The notes below the pieces were generated by a model. It was not told where the DNA came from. It was given only the letters and a program-made list of their open reading frames with translations, and made no database searches. A stretch of DNA of 64,000 nucleotides from Nonomuraea glycinis (GTDB taxonomy: Bacteria > Actinomycetota > Actinomycetes > Streptosporangiales > Streptosporangiaceae). The DNA lies in assembly GCF_014646515.1 (NCBI RefSeq), contig NZ_BMNK01000016.1:172465-236464 (forward strand), read 5' to 3'. This document shows positions 14,586-22,614 of this stretch, in pieces. Numbering within the stretch: the first letter of the stretch is position 1; each line of letters begins with the position of its first letter. A program made the translations under genes and the position numbers.

Positions 14586-17342
14586 TCAGACTGATACGCG
14601 CAGGGCTGTGCTCAACGCCGATCGCGAGGTGATCCCCAGCTTGGGGAAGATCCTGTAAAGGTGGGAGCTGACGGTTCGATGAGACAGATAGAGCTTCTCG
14701 CCGATCTCCCGGTTCGTCAGGCCATCGGCCGCCATCTGGGCGATCTGCAGTTCCTGTGCCGTCAGCACGTCGCGCGCTTCACTGCTGCGCCTGCGGCTGC
14801 TCTCGCCGGAGGCCCGCAACTCCTGGCGCGCTCGCTCGCTCCAGGGGATCACCCCCAAGGCGTCGAACGTCTCGCGAGCCATACGCAAGGGCGCCCGCGA
14901 CTCGGCCGTACGCCGCTGACGCCGCAGCCATTCACCGTAGGCCAGCTGCACCCGAGCCCGGACGAAAGGCCATCGCCGCAGGTCGGCCCCGAGCGCGGCG
15001 TCGAAGAAGGGCCCTGCCGCCGCCTCATCGGCCAGGACTGCCCGGGCGTAGCGCAGGTCGGCGTGCAAGGACGGCGACGGCGTGGTGAGCGCCACCGCCT
15101 CCAGTTCCTCGATGATGCCGGCCACCGCGCGACCTTGACCGCTGTGCACCGCGGCATCCGCGAGTTCGGCCAAGGAAAAGCAGCGCAGGGCCAGGTGGAA
15201 GGCCGGATCGGCGGGGTCGTGCATGCGCCGCAGATGGTCGAAGGCGTCGGCGTAACGTCCCTCGCCCAGCGCGGCGAACCCGCGCGCGAGCTGTACCGTG
15301 GCCAGCACGGGACGGGCTCCGATGGGCAGGGCCACCTGCTCGGCCGCCACCGCGAGGCTCTCCACACGACCCTGTTCGCCGCGTAGCGCCGCGAGCATCG
15401 CGCCCGAGGCCTGAGCGATGGCGTACATCAGCGGCTGGGATGTCTCGTGCGCCAGACGGGCGGCCTCCTCGGCCGCGGGGATGGCCACGCCCAGGTCGGC
15501 CAGCCGGGCCGCGCTCCACGCCTGTGCCCCGAGGTCTCGTGCCAGGAGGCTGAGCCGGCCCTGCGCGCGCAGGTCCGGCAGCGACGCGGCGCAGAATTCC
15601 TCCGACAGGTCGAACGCCCCCACCATCAGCGCCGAGCTGCCGAGCAGGCGGGCCGCCGGCCGGCCGCCGGTCGGGTGGGCGGCCAGATGGCGTAATCGCT
15701 CGATCACGACCTTGCCACGCTCGATCGGAGCCGCGAACGCCAGGCCCGTCAGCAACCGCCCGTCCAGATCGTCGACGGGCAGGCCCTCGGCCACGGTGAC
15801 GACGCGTTGCCGCGACCGCTCGTCGGCATGAGCCCAGAAACATCGCAAGGACGCACTGGACAGGAGCTTCAGCGCGAGATCGACGTCCCCTTGCGCCGCC
15901 ATCGTCTCGGCGAGATCGGCCAGTGAGTGCGCTGCCGCGCTGTCGTCACGGATGCCGTCCTCGAAGCTCTCGCGGATCCACACGATGCGGGCCTGCTGCC
16001 GGCCCGACAACTGCAGCCGCTCGCATTCGCCCAGCAGTCGCACGACGATATCGCGCCGTCCCATCTCGGCCGCGTGCTCGGCGGCCCGTACCAGCCGTTC
16101 ACTCCGGTGAGCGGGATTCTCGCTGAGCCTGACCGCGTGCTCCAGCGCCGCGACGGCCGACAACAGGTCGCCCCGACGTCGCACGCTTCGGGCCGTGGCC
16201 TCCAACTCGGCGGCGATGGTCTCATCCGGCCTGGGGGTGGACGCCGCGCGGTGCCAGAGGCGACGGTCCGGCCGGCCGGCGAGGACGTCGGCCAAGGCGG
16301 CGTGCACCGCATGCCGCTGGGAGATGCTCGCCCCCTGGTAGATCGCCGAGCGCATGAGCGGGTGCCGGAACGACACTCCGGCTTCGTGCACGTCCACCAG
16401 CCGTACGGTGACAGCGGGAGCCAGATCGTCTGCCGTGACCGGGGCACCGGTGATCACCGCGGTGGCGTCGAGAGTCTCGGAAAGGGCGGTGCTGTCGTTG
16501 AGCGCGGCCACCAGCAGCATGGTCCGAAGGGTCGGCGGCAACCCCGACATGCGGGCGGTGAAGGTCTGTTCCAGCCGGGTGGTCAGTGGGAGCCACCCCG
16601 GCGGCAGGGGCCCTCGCCCGTCATGCCTTTCTGCGGCGATCGGCAGTTCGACCAGGGCCAGCGGGTTTCCCGCGGCCTCCCGCAGCAACTGTGCGCGCAC
16701 CGTCGGCGCCAGGGCGGGGCTGTAGGCGTCCAGCAAAGCGGTCGCGGCGGCGCCATCGAGCCGATCGAGAAGCAACTCCTGCAGCCCCGCCCCATCCAGG
16801 GGACTCGGGAAACCGTCGCGTATCGCGGCCAGCAGCACGATCGGTTCGGAGTCCAGCCGCCGCGCGACGAACGCGAGCACGTCGGCGCTGGCGCGATCCA
16901 GCCACTGAGCGTCCTCGACCAGGAGCAGGACGGGCGAGCGGGCCGCGGCTTCCCCGAGAAGGTTCAGCGCAGCCAGGGCGATGAGGAACGGGTCGGGCAC
17001 CCGGGCGTCGGTCAAGCCGAACGCCGCTCCCAGCGCGTCGCGCTGCGGGGCGGGCAGTTCCCCGATCTCGGTACGAAGCGGAAGCAGCATTTGATGCAGA
17101 CCGGCGAAGGGCATGTGCGTCTCTGATTCCACACCGGTCGTCCGCAAGACCCGCATGCCACGCGCGGCCGCGATCCCCGCCGCATCCAGCAACAGGGCCG
17201 ACTTCCCGATCCCCGCCTCGCCGCGCACCAGCATCGCCCCGCCGCTCATGCGGACGCCGTCCACGAACTCGCCGAGACGCCGCTGTTCAGACTCCCGCCC
17301 GAAAAGTGCTCTTACTGGCTGGTTTACTGGCATATAAAGCAA
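14586..17342 (-). CDS. LAL-type (large ATP-binding LuxR) transcriptional regulator
   Basis: A 918-aa regulator of typical LAL size. Residues ~14-48 hold FGRESEQRRL and the Walker A motif GEAGIGKS; the Walker B motif is VLLLVEDAQWLD near residue 150. The long middle is a helical TPR-like sensor region. The C-terminal ~65 residues form a LuxR HTH (LTAQELQIAQMAADGLTNREIGEKLYLSHRTVSSHL). LAL proteins are ATP-driven activators of secondary-metabolism or sugar genes. An ATG three codons downstream is an alternative start. Its hydrolase neighbours on both sides share a 29-bp upstream element. Confidence 0.92.
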   Translation of the reverse strand: MLYMPVNQPVRALFGRESEQRRLGEFVDGVRMSGGAMLVRGEAGIGKSALLLDAAGIAAARGMRVLRTTGVESETHMPFAGLHQMLLPLRTEIGELPAPQRDALGAAFGLTDARVPDPFLIALAALNLLGEAAARSPVLLLVEDAQWLDRASADVLAFVARRLDSEPIVLLAAIRDGFPSPLDGAGLQELLLDRLDGAAATALLDAYSPALAPTVRAQLLREAAGNPLALVELPIAAERHDGRGPLPPGWLPLTTRLEQTFTARMSGLPPTLRTMLLVAALNDSTALSETLDATAVITGAPVTADDLAPAVTVRLVDVHEAGVSFRHPLMRSAIYQGASISQRHAVHAALADVLAGRPDRRLWHRAASTPRPDETIAAELEATARSVRRRGDLLSAVAALEHAVRLSENPAHRSERLVRAAEHAAEMGRRDIVVRLLGECERLQLSGRQQARIVWIRESFEDGIRDDSAAAHSLADLAETMAAQGDVDLALKLLSSASLRCFWAHADERSRQRVVTVAEGLPVDDLDGRLLTGLAFAAPIERGKVVIERLRHLAAHPTGGRPAARLLGSSALMVGAFDLSEEFCAASLPDLRAQGRLSLLARDLGAQAWSAARLADLGVAIPAAEEAARLAHETSQPLMYAIAQASGAMLAALRGEQGRVESLAVAAEQVALPIGARPVLATVQLARGFAALGEGRYADAFDHLRRMHDPADPAFHLALRCFSLAELADAAVHSGQGRAVAGIIEELEAVALTTPSPSLHADLRYARAVLADEAAAGPFFDAALGADLRRWPFVRARVQLAYGEWLRRQRRTAESRAPLRMARETFDALGVIPWSERARQELRASGESSRRRSSEARDVLTAQELQIAQMAADGLTNREIGEKLYLSHRTVSSHLYRIFPKLGITSRSALSTALRVSV

Positions 17343-17480
17343 TGATCGCTTGTACGCAGAGTCCCGTCCAGCGAGCTTGCCCTCAGGGCAGGAGCGGGCC
17401 GGTGTGCCGGGGTCGATGGCACATTCTTGGACTCAGCGCAGAGCGTTGAGCGTGCGGAACCCGGCCTGCAGTCACGTTGC

Positions 17481-17509
17481 GCTCGGTGACGCAGTCAGGT
17501 GACGCTCGC
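17481..17509 (+). promoter_or_regulatory. 29-bp shared element, copy B (upstream of secreted hydrolase)
   Basis: GCTCGGTGACGCAGTCA followed by GGTGACGCTCGC, 33 bp before the ATG at 17543. It differs from copy A only at the 18th base. Orientation relative to the gene is the same in both copies, which argues for a functional promoter or operator instead of a chance repeat. Confidence 0.65.
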
Positions 17510-17542
17510 CCGGCGAGCAAGCCGGTTTCTACGGTTTGCGCC

Positions 17543-18583
17543 ATGAACGCAGCGATGCCGGGGCTCCCGGCCAACCGCCTGCGACGCCCCGGCGTCGTCA
17601 TCCCGATCGCGATGATCGGCATGCTCACCTACCTCACCCCTGCCGCCTCCGCTCAGGCCGCACCGGCGCACATCACAGCCATCGCCTCCAAGGCGCGGTC
17701 GAAGACCGGCTTCGAGCCGCGCGTTCCGGCAGGTTTCCGCGAGAAGAGAGTCCGGGTCGGCGACGTCGCGATCAATCATGTGCGCGGTGGACACGGGCCG
17801 ACGCTGGTCCTGCTGCACGGATACCCGCAAACCTGGTACACCTGGCGCGAAGTCCTGCCCGAACTCGCCAAGCACTACACGGTCATCGCGCCGGATCTAC
17901 GCGGAGCAGGAAAAAGCGACGCACCCGCCAGTGGCTACGACAAGAAGACCCTCGCCGCTGACCTGCACGGGTTGCTGACCACACTCGGCCTCAAGCTGCA
18001 CATCAGGCTCGTGGGGCACGACATCGGCACAATGGTCGCCTACGCCTACGCCGCCGCCCACCCCGGCGACGTCACCAAGCTGGTCCTCAGCGAGGCACCC
18101 ATCCCCGACAAGGCCCTCTACACCTTCCCCTCCCTCACAGCGAAGGGACCAGGCTTCTGGAACTTCGGCTACTTCAGCCTCACCAACGGCCTGCCCGAGC
18201 GCATGGTGAACGGCAGGGAAGAGCAATGGGTGGAACGCTTCGTCGACTCCCTCGAAGTCAAGAAGAACGGCGTCAGCGACGAACAGGTCCGCGAGTACGC
18301 CCGACACCTGCGCGATGACGCCCACCTGCGCGCGAGTTTCGAATGGTTCCGCGCCCTTCCCAAGGACGTCGCCGACAACAGCGCATACCGCACGAAGAAG
18401 CTCACCATGCCTGTGCTCGCCATCGGCGCCCGCGGCAGCCTCGGTGGCTTCGTCCCCACCCAAGTCCGCCGGTACGCCAGAGACGTGACCGGGATCATCA
18501 TCGAGAACTCCGGTCACTGGATCTTCGAGGAGCAGCCCGAACAGCTCACCCGCACACTCCTGCGCTTCCTCCAGAAGAACTGA
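17543..18583 (+). CDS. Secreted alpha/beta hydrolase, epoxide-hydrolase-like
   Basis: A 346-aa exported hydrolase. From ATG 17543 the N-terminus is basic, then hydrophobic (VVIPIAMIGMLTYLTP), with an AxA-type site in AASAQAAPA. The catalytic core shows LVLLHGYPQTWYTWREV, the DLRGAGKSDAP segment, the nucleophile elbow VGHDIGTMVAYAYA (Asp nucleophile, as in epoxide hydrolases and dehalogenases), and the final His in NSGHWIFEEQPEQ. The hydrolase at 45839 is a paralogue. It is followed after 13 bp by the wreck of a second hydrolase gene with its own ribosome site. Confidence 0.88.
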   Translation: MNAAMPGLPANRLRRPGVVIPIAMIGMLTYLTPAASAQAAPAHITAIASKARSKTGFEPRVPAGFREKRVRVGDVAINHVRGGHGPTLVLLHGYPQTWYTWREVLPELAKHYTVIAPDLRGAGKSDAPASGYDKKTLAADLHGLLTTLGLKLHIRLVGHDIGTMVAYAYAAAHPGDVTKLVLSEAPIPDKALYTFPSLTAKGPGFWNFGYFSLTNGLPERMVNGREEQWVERFVDSLEVKKNGVSDEQVREYARHLRDDAHLRASFEWFRALPKDVADNSAYRTKKLTMPVLAIGARGSLGGFVPTQVRRYARDVTGIIIENSGHWIFEEQPEQLTRTLLRFLQKN

Positions 18584-18596
18584 AAGGAGCTCCGCC

Positions 18597-18948
18597 ATGT
18601 CCCCACAGACCTCGCCGCTCCCCCGGCCGGGAATCCGGATCCTGTTACCCTGACGCTGGCCATCCTGGTCACGGCTCTCTTCTCGCCGGCCGCCGCCTCC
18701 ACCGCGGCGAGCCGGCCTACGGCCAAACCCACCGTGGTGCTGGTCCACGGCGCGTTCGCCGACGCCTCGAGCTGGAACAAGGTCGTCGCCCGGCTCCAAA
18801 GGGCCGGCTACCCGCGGCCCAGCGGTTCATGGCCAAGCGCGCCGGCGCGCACACCAGCGAAGCCAAGGAAGCCTCACACGTGATCGTGATCTCTCGCCCT
18901 GACGCCACCACCGCTTTCATCACAGCGGCAGCCCGCACCACCCGCTGA
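18597..18948 (+). pseudogene. Alpha/beta hydrolase pseudogene with large internal deletion
   Basis: An AAGGAG site and ATG remain, but that frame stops after 18 codons. In another frame a signal-peptide-like stretch runs into AKPTVVLVHGAFADASSWNKVVARLQRAGYP, the start of the same subfamily as the gene at 13743. Sequence then jumps, with a frame change, to the C-terminus AAQRFMAKRAGAHTSEAKEASHV. About 150 residues including the nucleophile elbow are missing. It was probably the second gene of an operon with the intact hydrolase. Confidence 0.8.
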
Positions 18949-19104
18949 TCCCACACGACACCCAGCGGACCGGACCGCGGCAGGCGCGATCCGCACCTGC
19001 CGCGGTCCCGGCCCTGGCCGCCCAAGCGCTCACCCGCGGACTCGGCCGGATCGTGACGGTCCAGGACACCGGCTGATCACCTCCACCACCCCGCTCCGCC
19101 TGTC

Positions 19105-19925
19105 CTACGTCCGCCCGCCGACCACACCTCTCGTCGACGCGCCACCCACCATCGGCCACAACCTACTGCGCGCCATCGAGGACGTCACCCGGGCCAACGG
19201 CCGCCCCCGGAAGGTGACCCACCTCATCTACTCCCACTCGCACGCCGACCACATCGGAGCCGCCTCGATTCTCGGCAAGGACGTCATCCGCATCGGACAC
19301 ACCGAGACCGCGAGATTCCTGCGCCGGGCGCGGACCCCAACCGGCCGGCGCCCACGCTCACCTTCGACGACCACCACGTCCTACGGGTCGGCGGCGAGGG
19401 TCTCGAACTGGCCTACCACGGCCCCAACCACTCACCCGACAACATCTTCATCCATGCCCCAAGCAGCAGACCCTGATGGTGGTCGACGTGCTCTATCCCG
19501 GTTGGGTGCCGTTCAAGAACCTCGCCGTCTCCCAGGACATCCCCGGCTGGCTGCGGGCCCACGACACCGCCATGAGATATCCGTGGCGCACCCTCGTCGG
19601 CGGCCACCTCGGCCGCCTCGGCACCCGCGCCGACGGACACCTGCAACAGTGATACCTGGCCGACCTGCGGGCCAGCGTCCGTGACACGGTCTCCAGCCTC
19701 GACCCGGCGCCGTTCTTCGGCACGGACGGTCCATCGGGCAACACGTGGGCGATCTTCGCCGGTTACCTGGACGCGGTCGCCCAACAGGCCGCCGCCCCGG
19801 TCATCGCCGGCTACCTCGACACGCTCGCCGCCGCCGACGTGTTCACCAAGGACAACGCTTTCGGCCTGCTGGAGTCCATGCGCATCGACACCGGCCTGCT
19901 CGGCCCCTTCGGCATCCGTCCCTGA
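19105..19925 (+). pseudogene. MBL-fold metallo-hydrolase pseudogene
   Basis: Pieces in different frames align with one metallo-beta-lactamase-fold protein. The metal motif HLIYSHSHADHIGAASIL is intact near 19225-19275. A frame change follows near 19335, then TFDDHHVLRVGGEGLELAYHG-like sequence, another shift near 19460, an in-frame TGA after HLQQ near 19652, and a C-terminal helical part ending FGIRP. At least two frameshifts and one stop make it non-functional. No start codon is evident. Confidence 0.75.
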
Positions 19926-20047
19926 CCAACACGCCCGATCACGCCCGATCACCGGCGAAGAGCCAGCAGTCGTGGTCCCACGACGATGTTCACGTCATTC
20001 TGACGCCTCTCGGAGGAGGACGCACGGTCCGCAGATGCCTAAAGCGT

Positions 20048-20866
20048 TCAGCGTCCTCTGCGCTGGTAGGCGCGGAGCGACAGCGGGACGAAGATCACCA
20101 GCAGTGCGGCCGACCAGAGCAGGACGGCGGCCACCGCGTGCGCGAGTGGCCAGGCCACGTCCCCGGACGGGGCGCCCGGGTTGCCGAACAGCTCCCGGGA
20201 GGCGGCGGTGAGCGCGCTCACCGGGTTCCAGTCGGCCAGGAAGCGCAGCCAGCCCGGCATGCCGCCGGTCGGGACGAACGCGTTCGACAGCATCGTGAAC
20301 GGCAGGCCCAGCGGCACCATCGCGTCGGCGACCTGGTCGTTCTTCACCACCAGGCCCACGTAGACGCCCACCCAGCTCAGCGCGTACCGCAGCACGACCA
20401 TCAGCAGGAACGCCTGGGCCGCGGGGATCAGGCCGCGGTGCGGCTGCCAGCCGACCAGCAGGCCCGCGCCCACCATGATGGCCAGCATCAGCAGGCCGGT
20501 CAGCAGGTCGGCGCCGGTCTGCCCGAACGGCACCGCCGAGCGCGCCATCGGCATGGAGCGGAACCGGTCCATCACCCCGCGGGAGGCGTCGGCGGCCGTC
20601 CGTGTCATGACCCCCAGCAGCGCGGAGAAGGACACCATCGCGAACAGGCCGGGCATGAGGTACTCGCGGTAGTCGCCGCCGTCCGGCACCTGGATCGCGC
20701 TGCCGAAGACGTACCCGAACAGCACCACCATGACGGCCGGGAAGATCAGCGCCGCGACGAGTTCGCCGGGATCGTGCCGCAGCCGTCCCAGCTCGCGGCC
20801 GACCAGGGTCAGCCCGTCGGTGACCGTCCATCGCAGGCGGTCCAGCGGCGGGGCGAGGCCGGTCAT
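20048..20866 (-). CDS. ABC-2 type exporter permease (DrrB-like)
   Basis: A 272-aa integral membrane protein with about six membrane segments, for example LVAALIFPAVMVVLFGYVFGSAI, GLLMLAIMVGAGLLVGW and AVAAVLLWSAALLVIFVPLSL. Its layout matches the ABC-2 permeases that pair with DrrA-like ATPases to export drugs or lipids. The ATG overlaps the ATPase stop by four bases (ATGA). With the ATPase it faces the TetR/Rox-2 operon across a control region with paired operators, so it is likely induced by the same ligand. Confidence 0.9.
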   Translation of the reverse strand: MTGLAPPLDRLRWTVTDGLTLVGRELGRLRHDPGELVAALIFPAVMVVLFGYVFGSAIQVPDGGDYREYLMPGLFAMVSFSALLGVMTRTAADASRGVMDRFRSMPMARSAVPFGQTGADLLTGLLMLAIMVGAGLLVGWQPHRGLIPAAQAFLLMVVLRYALSWVGVYVGLVVKNDQVADAMVPLGLPFTMLSNAFVPTGGMPGWLRFLADWNPVSALTAASRELFGNPGAPSGDVAWPLAHAVAAVLLWSAALLVIFVPLSLRAYQRRGR

Positions 20867-21807
20867 CGGACGAGCTCCTTCCGGTCGGTGAGGCGCAGGA
20901 ACACCTCGTCGAGGGTGGGGCGGCGCAGCCGCACGTCGGCCGCGGCGACCCCGGCGCGGTCGAGCTCGCGCACGATGCCGGCGAGCCGGAGGCCGCCGGC
21001 CGGCAGGGCGACGCTGAGCCGGTCGGCGCCGGTCGTCGTGGGATCGGTCCCGGCCAGGGCTTTCAGTACGGTCGCCGCCGGGCGCAGGGTGGCGGGGTCT
21101 TCGAGGACGACGTCGAGGCGGTCGCCGATGGTGGCCTTCAGCTCGTCGGGCGTGCCGGTGGCGATCACCTGTCCGTGGTCGACGACGGCGATGTCGTCGG
21201 CGAGCTGGTCGGCCTCGTCCAGGTACTGCGTGGTGAGCAGCACGGTGGTGCCGTCCGCCACCAGCTCGCGGACGTGGTCCCAGATCTCGCTGCGGCTGCG
21301 CGGGTCCAGACCGGTGGTCGGCTCGTCCAGGAAGAGCACCTCGGGGCGCAGGATGAGGCTGGTGATCAGGTCGAGGCGGCGCCGCATGCCGCCGGAGTAG
21401 CCGGTGACCTGCCGCTCGGCGGCGTCCATCAGGCCGAAGCGTTCGAGCAGCTCGTCGGCCCGCCGGTGCGCCTCGCGCCGGGACAGATGGGACAGGCGCC
21501 CGAACATGCGCAGGTTGCCACGGCCGGTGAGCTTCTCGTCCACGGCGGCGTGCTGGCCCGCGAGCCCGATCCTGGCGCGCACCTGGCCGGCCTCGCGGAC
21601 GACGTCGTATCCGGCGATGCGGGCGTGCCCGGCATCGGGGTCGGACAAGGTCGCCAGGATGCGCACCGCGGTCGTCTTCCCCGCGCCGTTGGGCCCCAGC
21701 ACGCCGCAGACCGTCCCTCTCGGAACGCTCAGGTCCAGCCCTCGTAAGGCATGGGTGTCGCCGAAGGACTTGTGCAGCCCTTCGGCGACCACGATCGGAT
21801 CAGCCAT
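20863..21807 (-). CDS. ABC exporter ATP-binding protein (DrrA-like)
   Basis: A 314-aa ATPase. Walker A is GPNGAGKTTAVRIL, the signature is YSGGMRRRLDLITSLI, Walker B is VLFLDEPTTGLD, and the switch His region is TTQYLDEADQLADDI. The C-terminal extension after residue ~220 (GDRLDVVLEDPATLRPA...) is typical of the DrrA group, which confers resistance by exporting antibiotics such as anthracyclines. It is translated ahead of, and coupled to, the permease gene. The neighbouring monooxygenase suggests a combined export-plus-modification response. Confidence 0.92.
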   Translation of the reverse strand: MADPIVVAEGLHKSFGDTHALRGLDLSVPRGTVCGVLGPNGAGKTTAVRILATLSDPDAGHARIAGYDVVREAGQVRARIGLAGQHAAVDEKLTGRGNLRMFGRLSHLSRREAHRRADELLERFGLMDAAERQVTGYSGGMRRRLDLITSLILRPEVLFLDEPTTGLDPRSRSEIWDHVRELVADGTTVLLTTQYLDEADQLADDIAVVDHGQVIATGTPDELKATIGDRLDVVLEDPATLRPAATVLKALAGTDPTTTGADRLSVALPAGGLRLAGIVRELDRAGVAAADVRLRRPTLDEVFLRLTDRKELVR

Positions 21808-21816
21808 GACCCCTCC

Positions 21817-21873
21817 ACTGGGTACGTTGTACGCGGTTGCAGGTCAGGCTAGATTACTGGGTACTATGTACGC
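21817..21873. promoter_or_regulatory. Two TetR operators in the drrA-like/tetR divergent region
   Basis: ACTGGGTAC-GT-TGTACGC (21817-21834) and ACTGGGTAC-TA-TGTACGC (21856-21873) agree in 16 of 18 positions and are 39 bp apart. Each contains a GTAC..GTAC palindrome. One lies next to the ATPase start and the other next to the TetR start, so a single TetR could control both directions. Confidence 0.7.
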
Positions 21874-21892
21874 AACTGGGGAGGAGGAGACG

Positions 21893-22612
21893 GTGGCCGA
21901 CGCCGAGTACGTGAACATCTGGATGCGGCCCGAGCGCCCCGCCCGCGGGCCGAAGCCGGTCTACAGCCGCGCGCAGATCACCGAGGCGGCGATCCGGATC
22001 GCCGACGCCGAAGGCCTTGAGGCCGCCACCATGCGGCGGATCGCCGCCGAGATCGGCGCCGGCGCGATGTCCCTCTATCGGTACGTCCCGAGCCGCGACG
22101 ACCTGGTCGAGCTCATGGCCGACCGGGTGATGGGCGAGATCGACGTCACGGGCATGCCCTCGGGCGACTGGCGCGCCGACCTGACCCGCTACGCCGACGG
22201 GCTGCGGGCCATGTGGCTCAGGCACCCGTGGATCGCCACCGTGCAGCGGTCACTTCCCAGCTTCGGCCCCCACCAGTTGCTCCTGATCGAACGGCTGATG
22301 GGCGTGCTCGACGCCTTCGTCTCCATCGACGAGAACCTCGGCCTCGTGGCCATCCTGGCCGGCTACGTCGAGGGCACCGTCCGCGAGGAGATCAGCGCCG
22401 CCGAGGAAGTCCGCCGCAGCGGGCTCAGCGAGGCGGAGTGGATGGCGCGGAGCAGCCCGTACATCGACCAGGTGGTGAAGAGCGGGGATTACCCGATCTT
22501 CACTAAGATCGTGATCGAGGCGCGCCAGCCGCACCTGAGCCGCGACGACCAGTTCCGGCACGGGCTCCAGCGCGTCCTCGACTGCGTCGCCGCGGCCCTC
22601 GCGGGGGCCTGA
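21893..22612 (+). CDS. TetR-family regulator of the exporter/Rox-2 divergon
   Basis: A 239-aa TetR-family protein. I chose the GTG at 21893 because GGAGGAGG precedes it by about seven bases and the second operator ends 19 bp upstream; the ATG at 21867 lies inside that operator. The HTH is ITEAAIRIADAEGLEAATMRRIAAEIGAGAMSLYRYVPSRDDL. The C-terminal half resembles the TetR_C group that binds large drugs. Its stop is two bases before the Rox-2 ATG, so regulator and enzyme share a transcript. Confidence 0.9.
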   Translation: MADAEYVNIWMRPERPARGPKPVYSRAQITEAAIRIADAEGLEAATMRRIAAEIGAGAMSLYRYVPSRDDLVELMADRVMGEIDVTGMPSGDWRADLTRYADGLRAMWLRHPWIATVQRSLPSFGPHQLLLIERLMGVLDAFVSIDENLGLVAILAGYVEGTVREEISAAEEVRRSGLSEAEWMARSSPYIDQVVKSGDYPIFTKIVIEARQPHLSRDDQFRHGLQRVLDCVAAALAGA

Positions 22613-22614
22613 GC

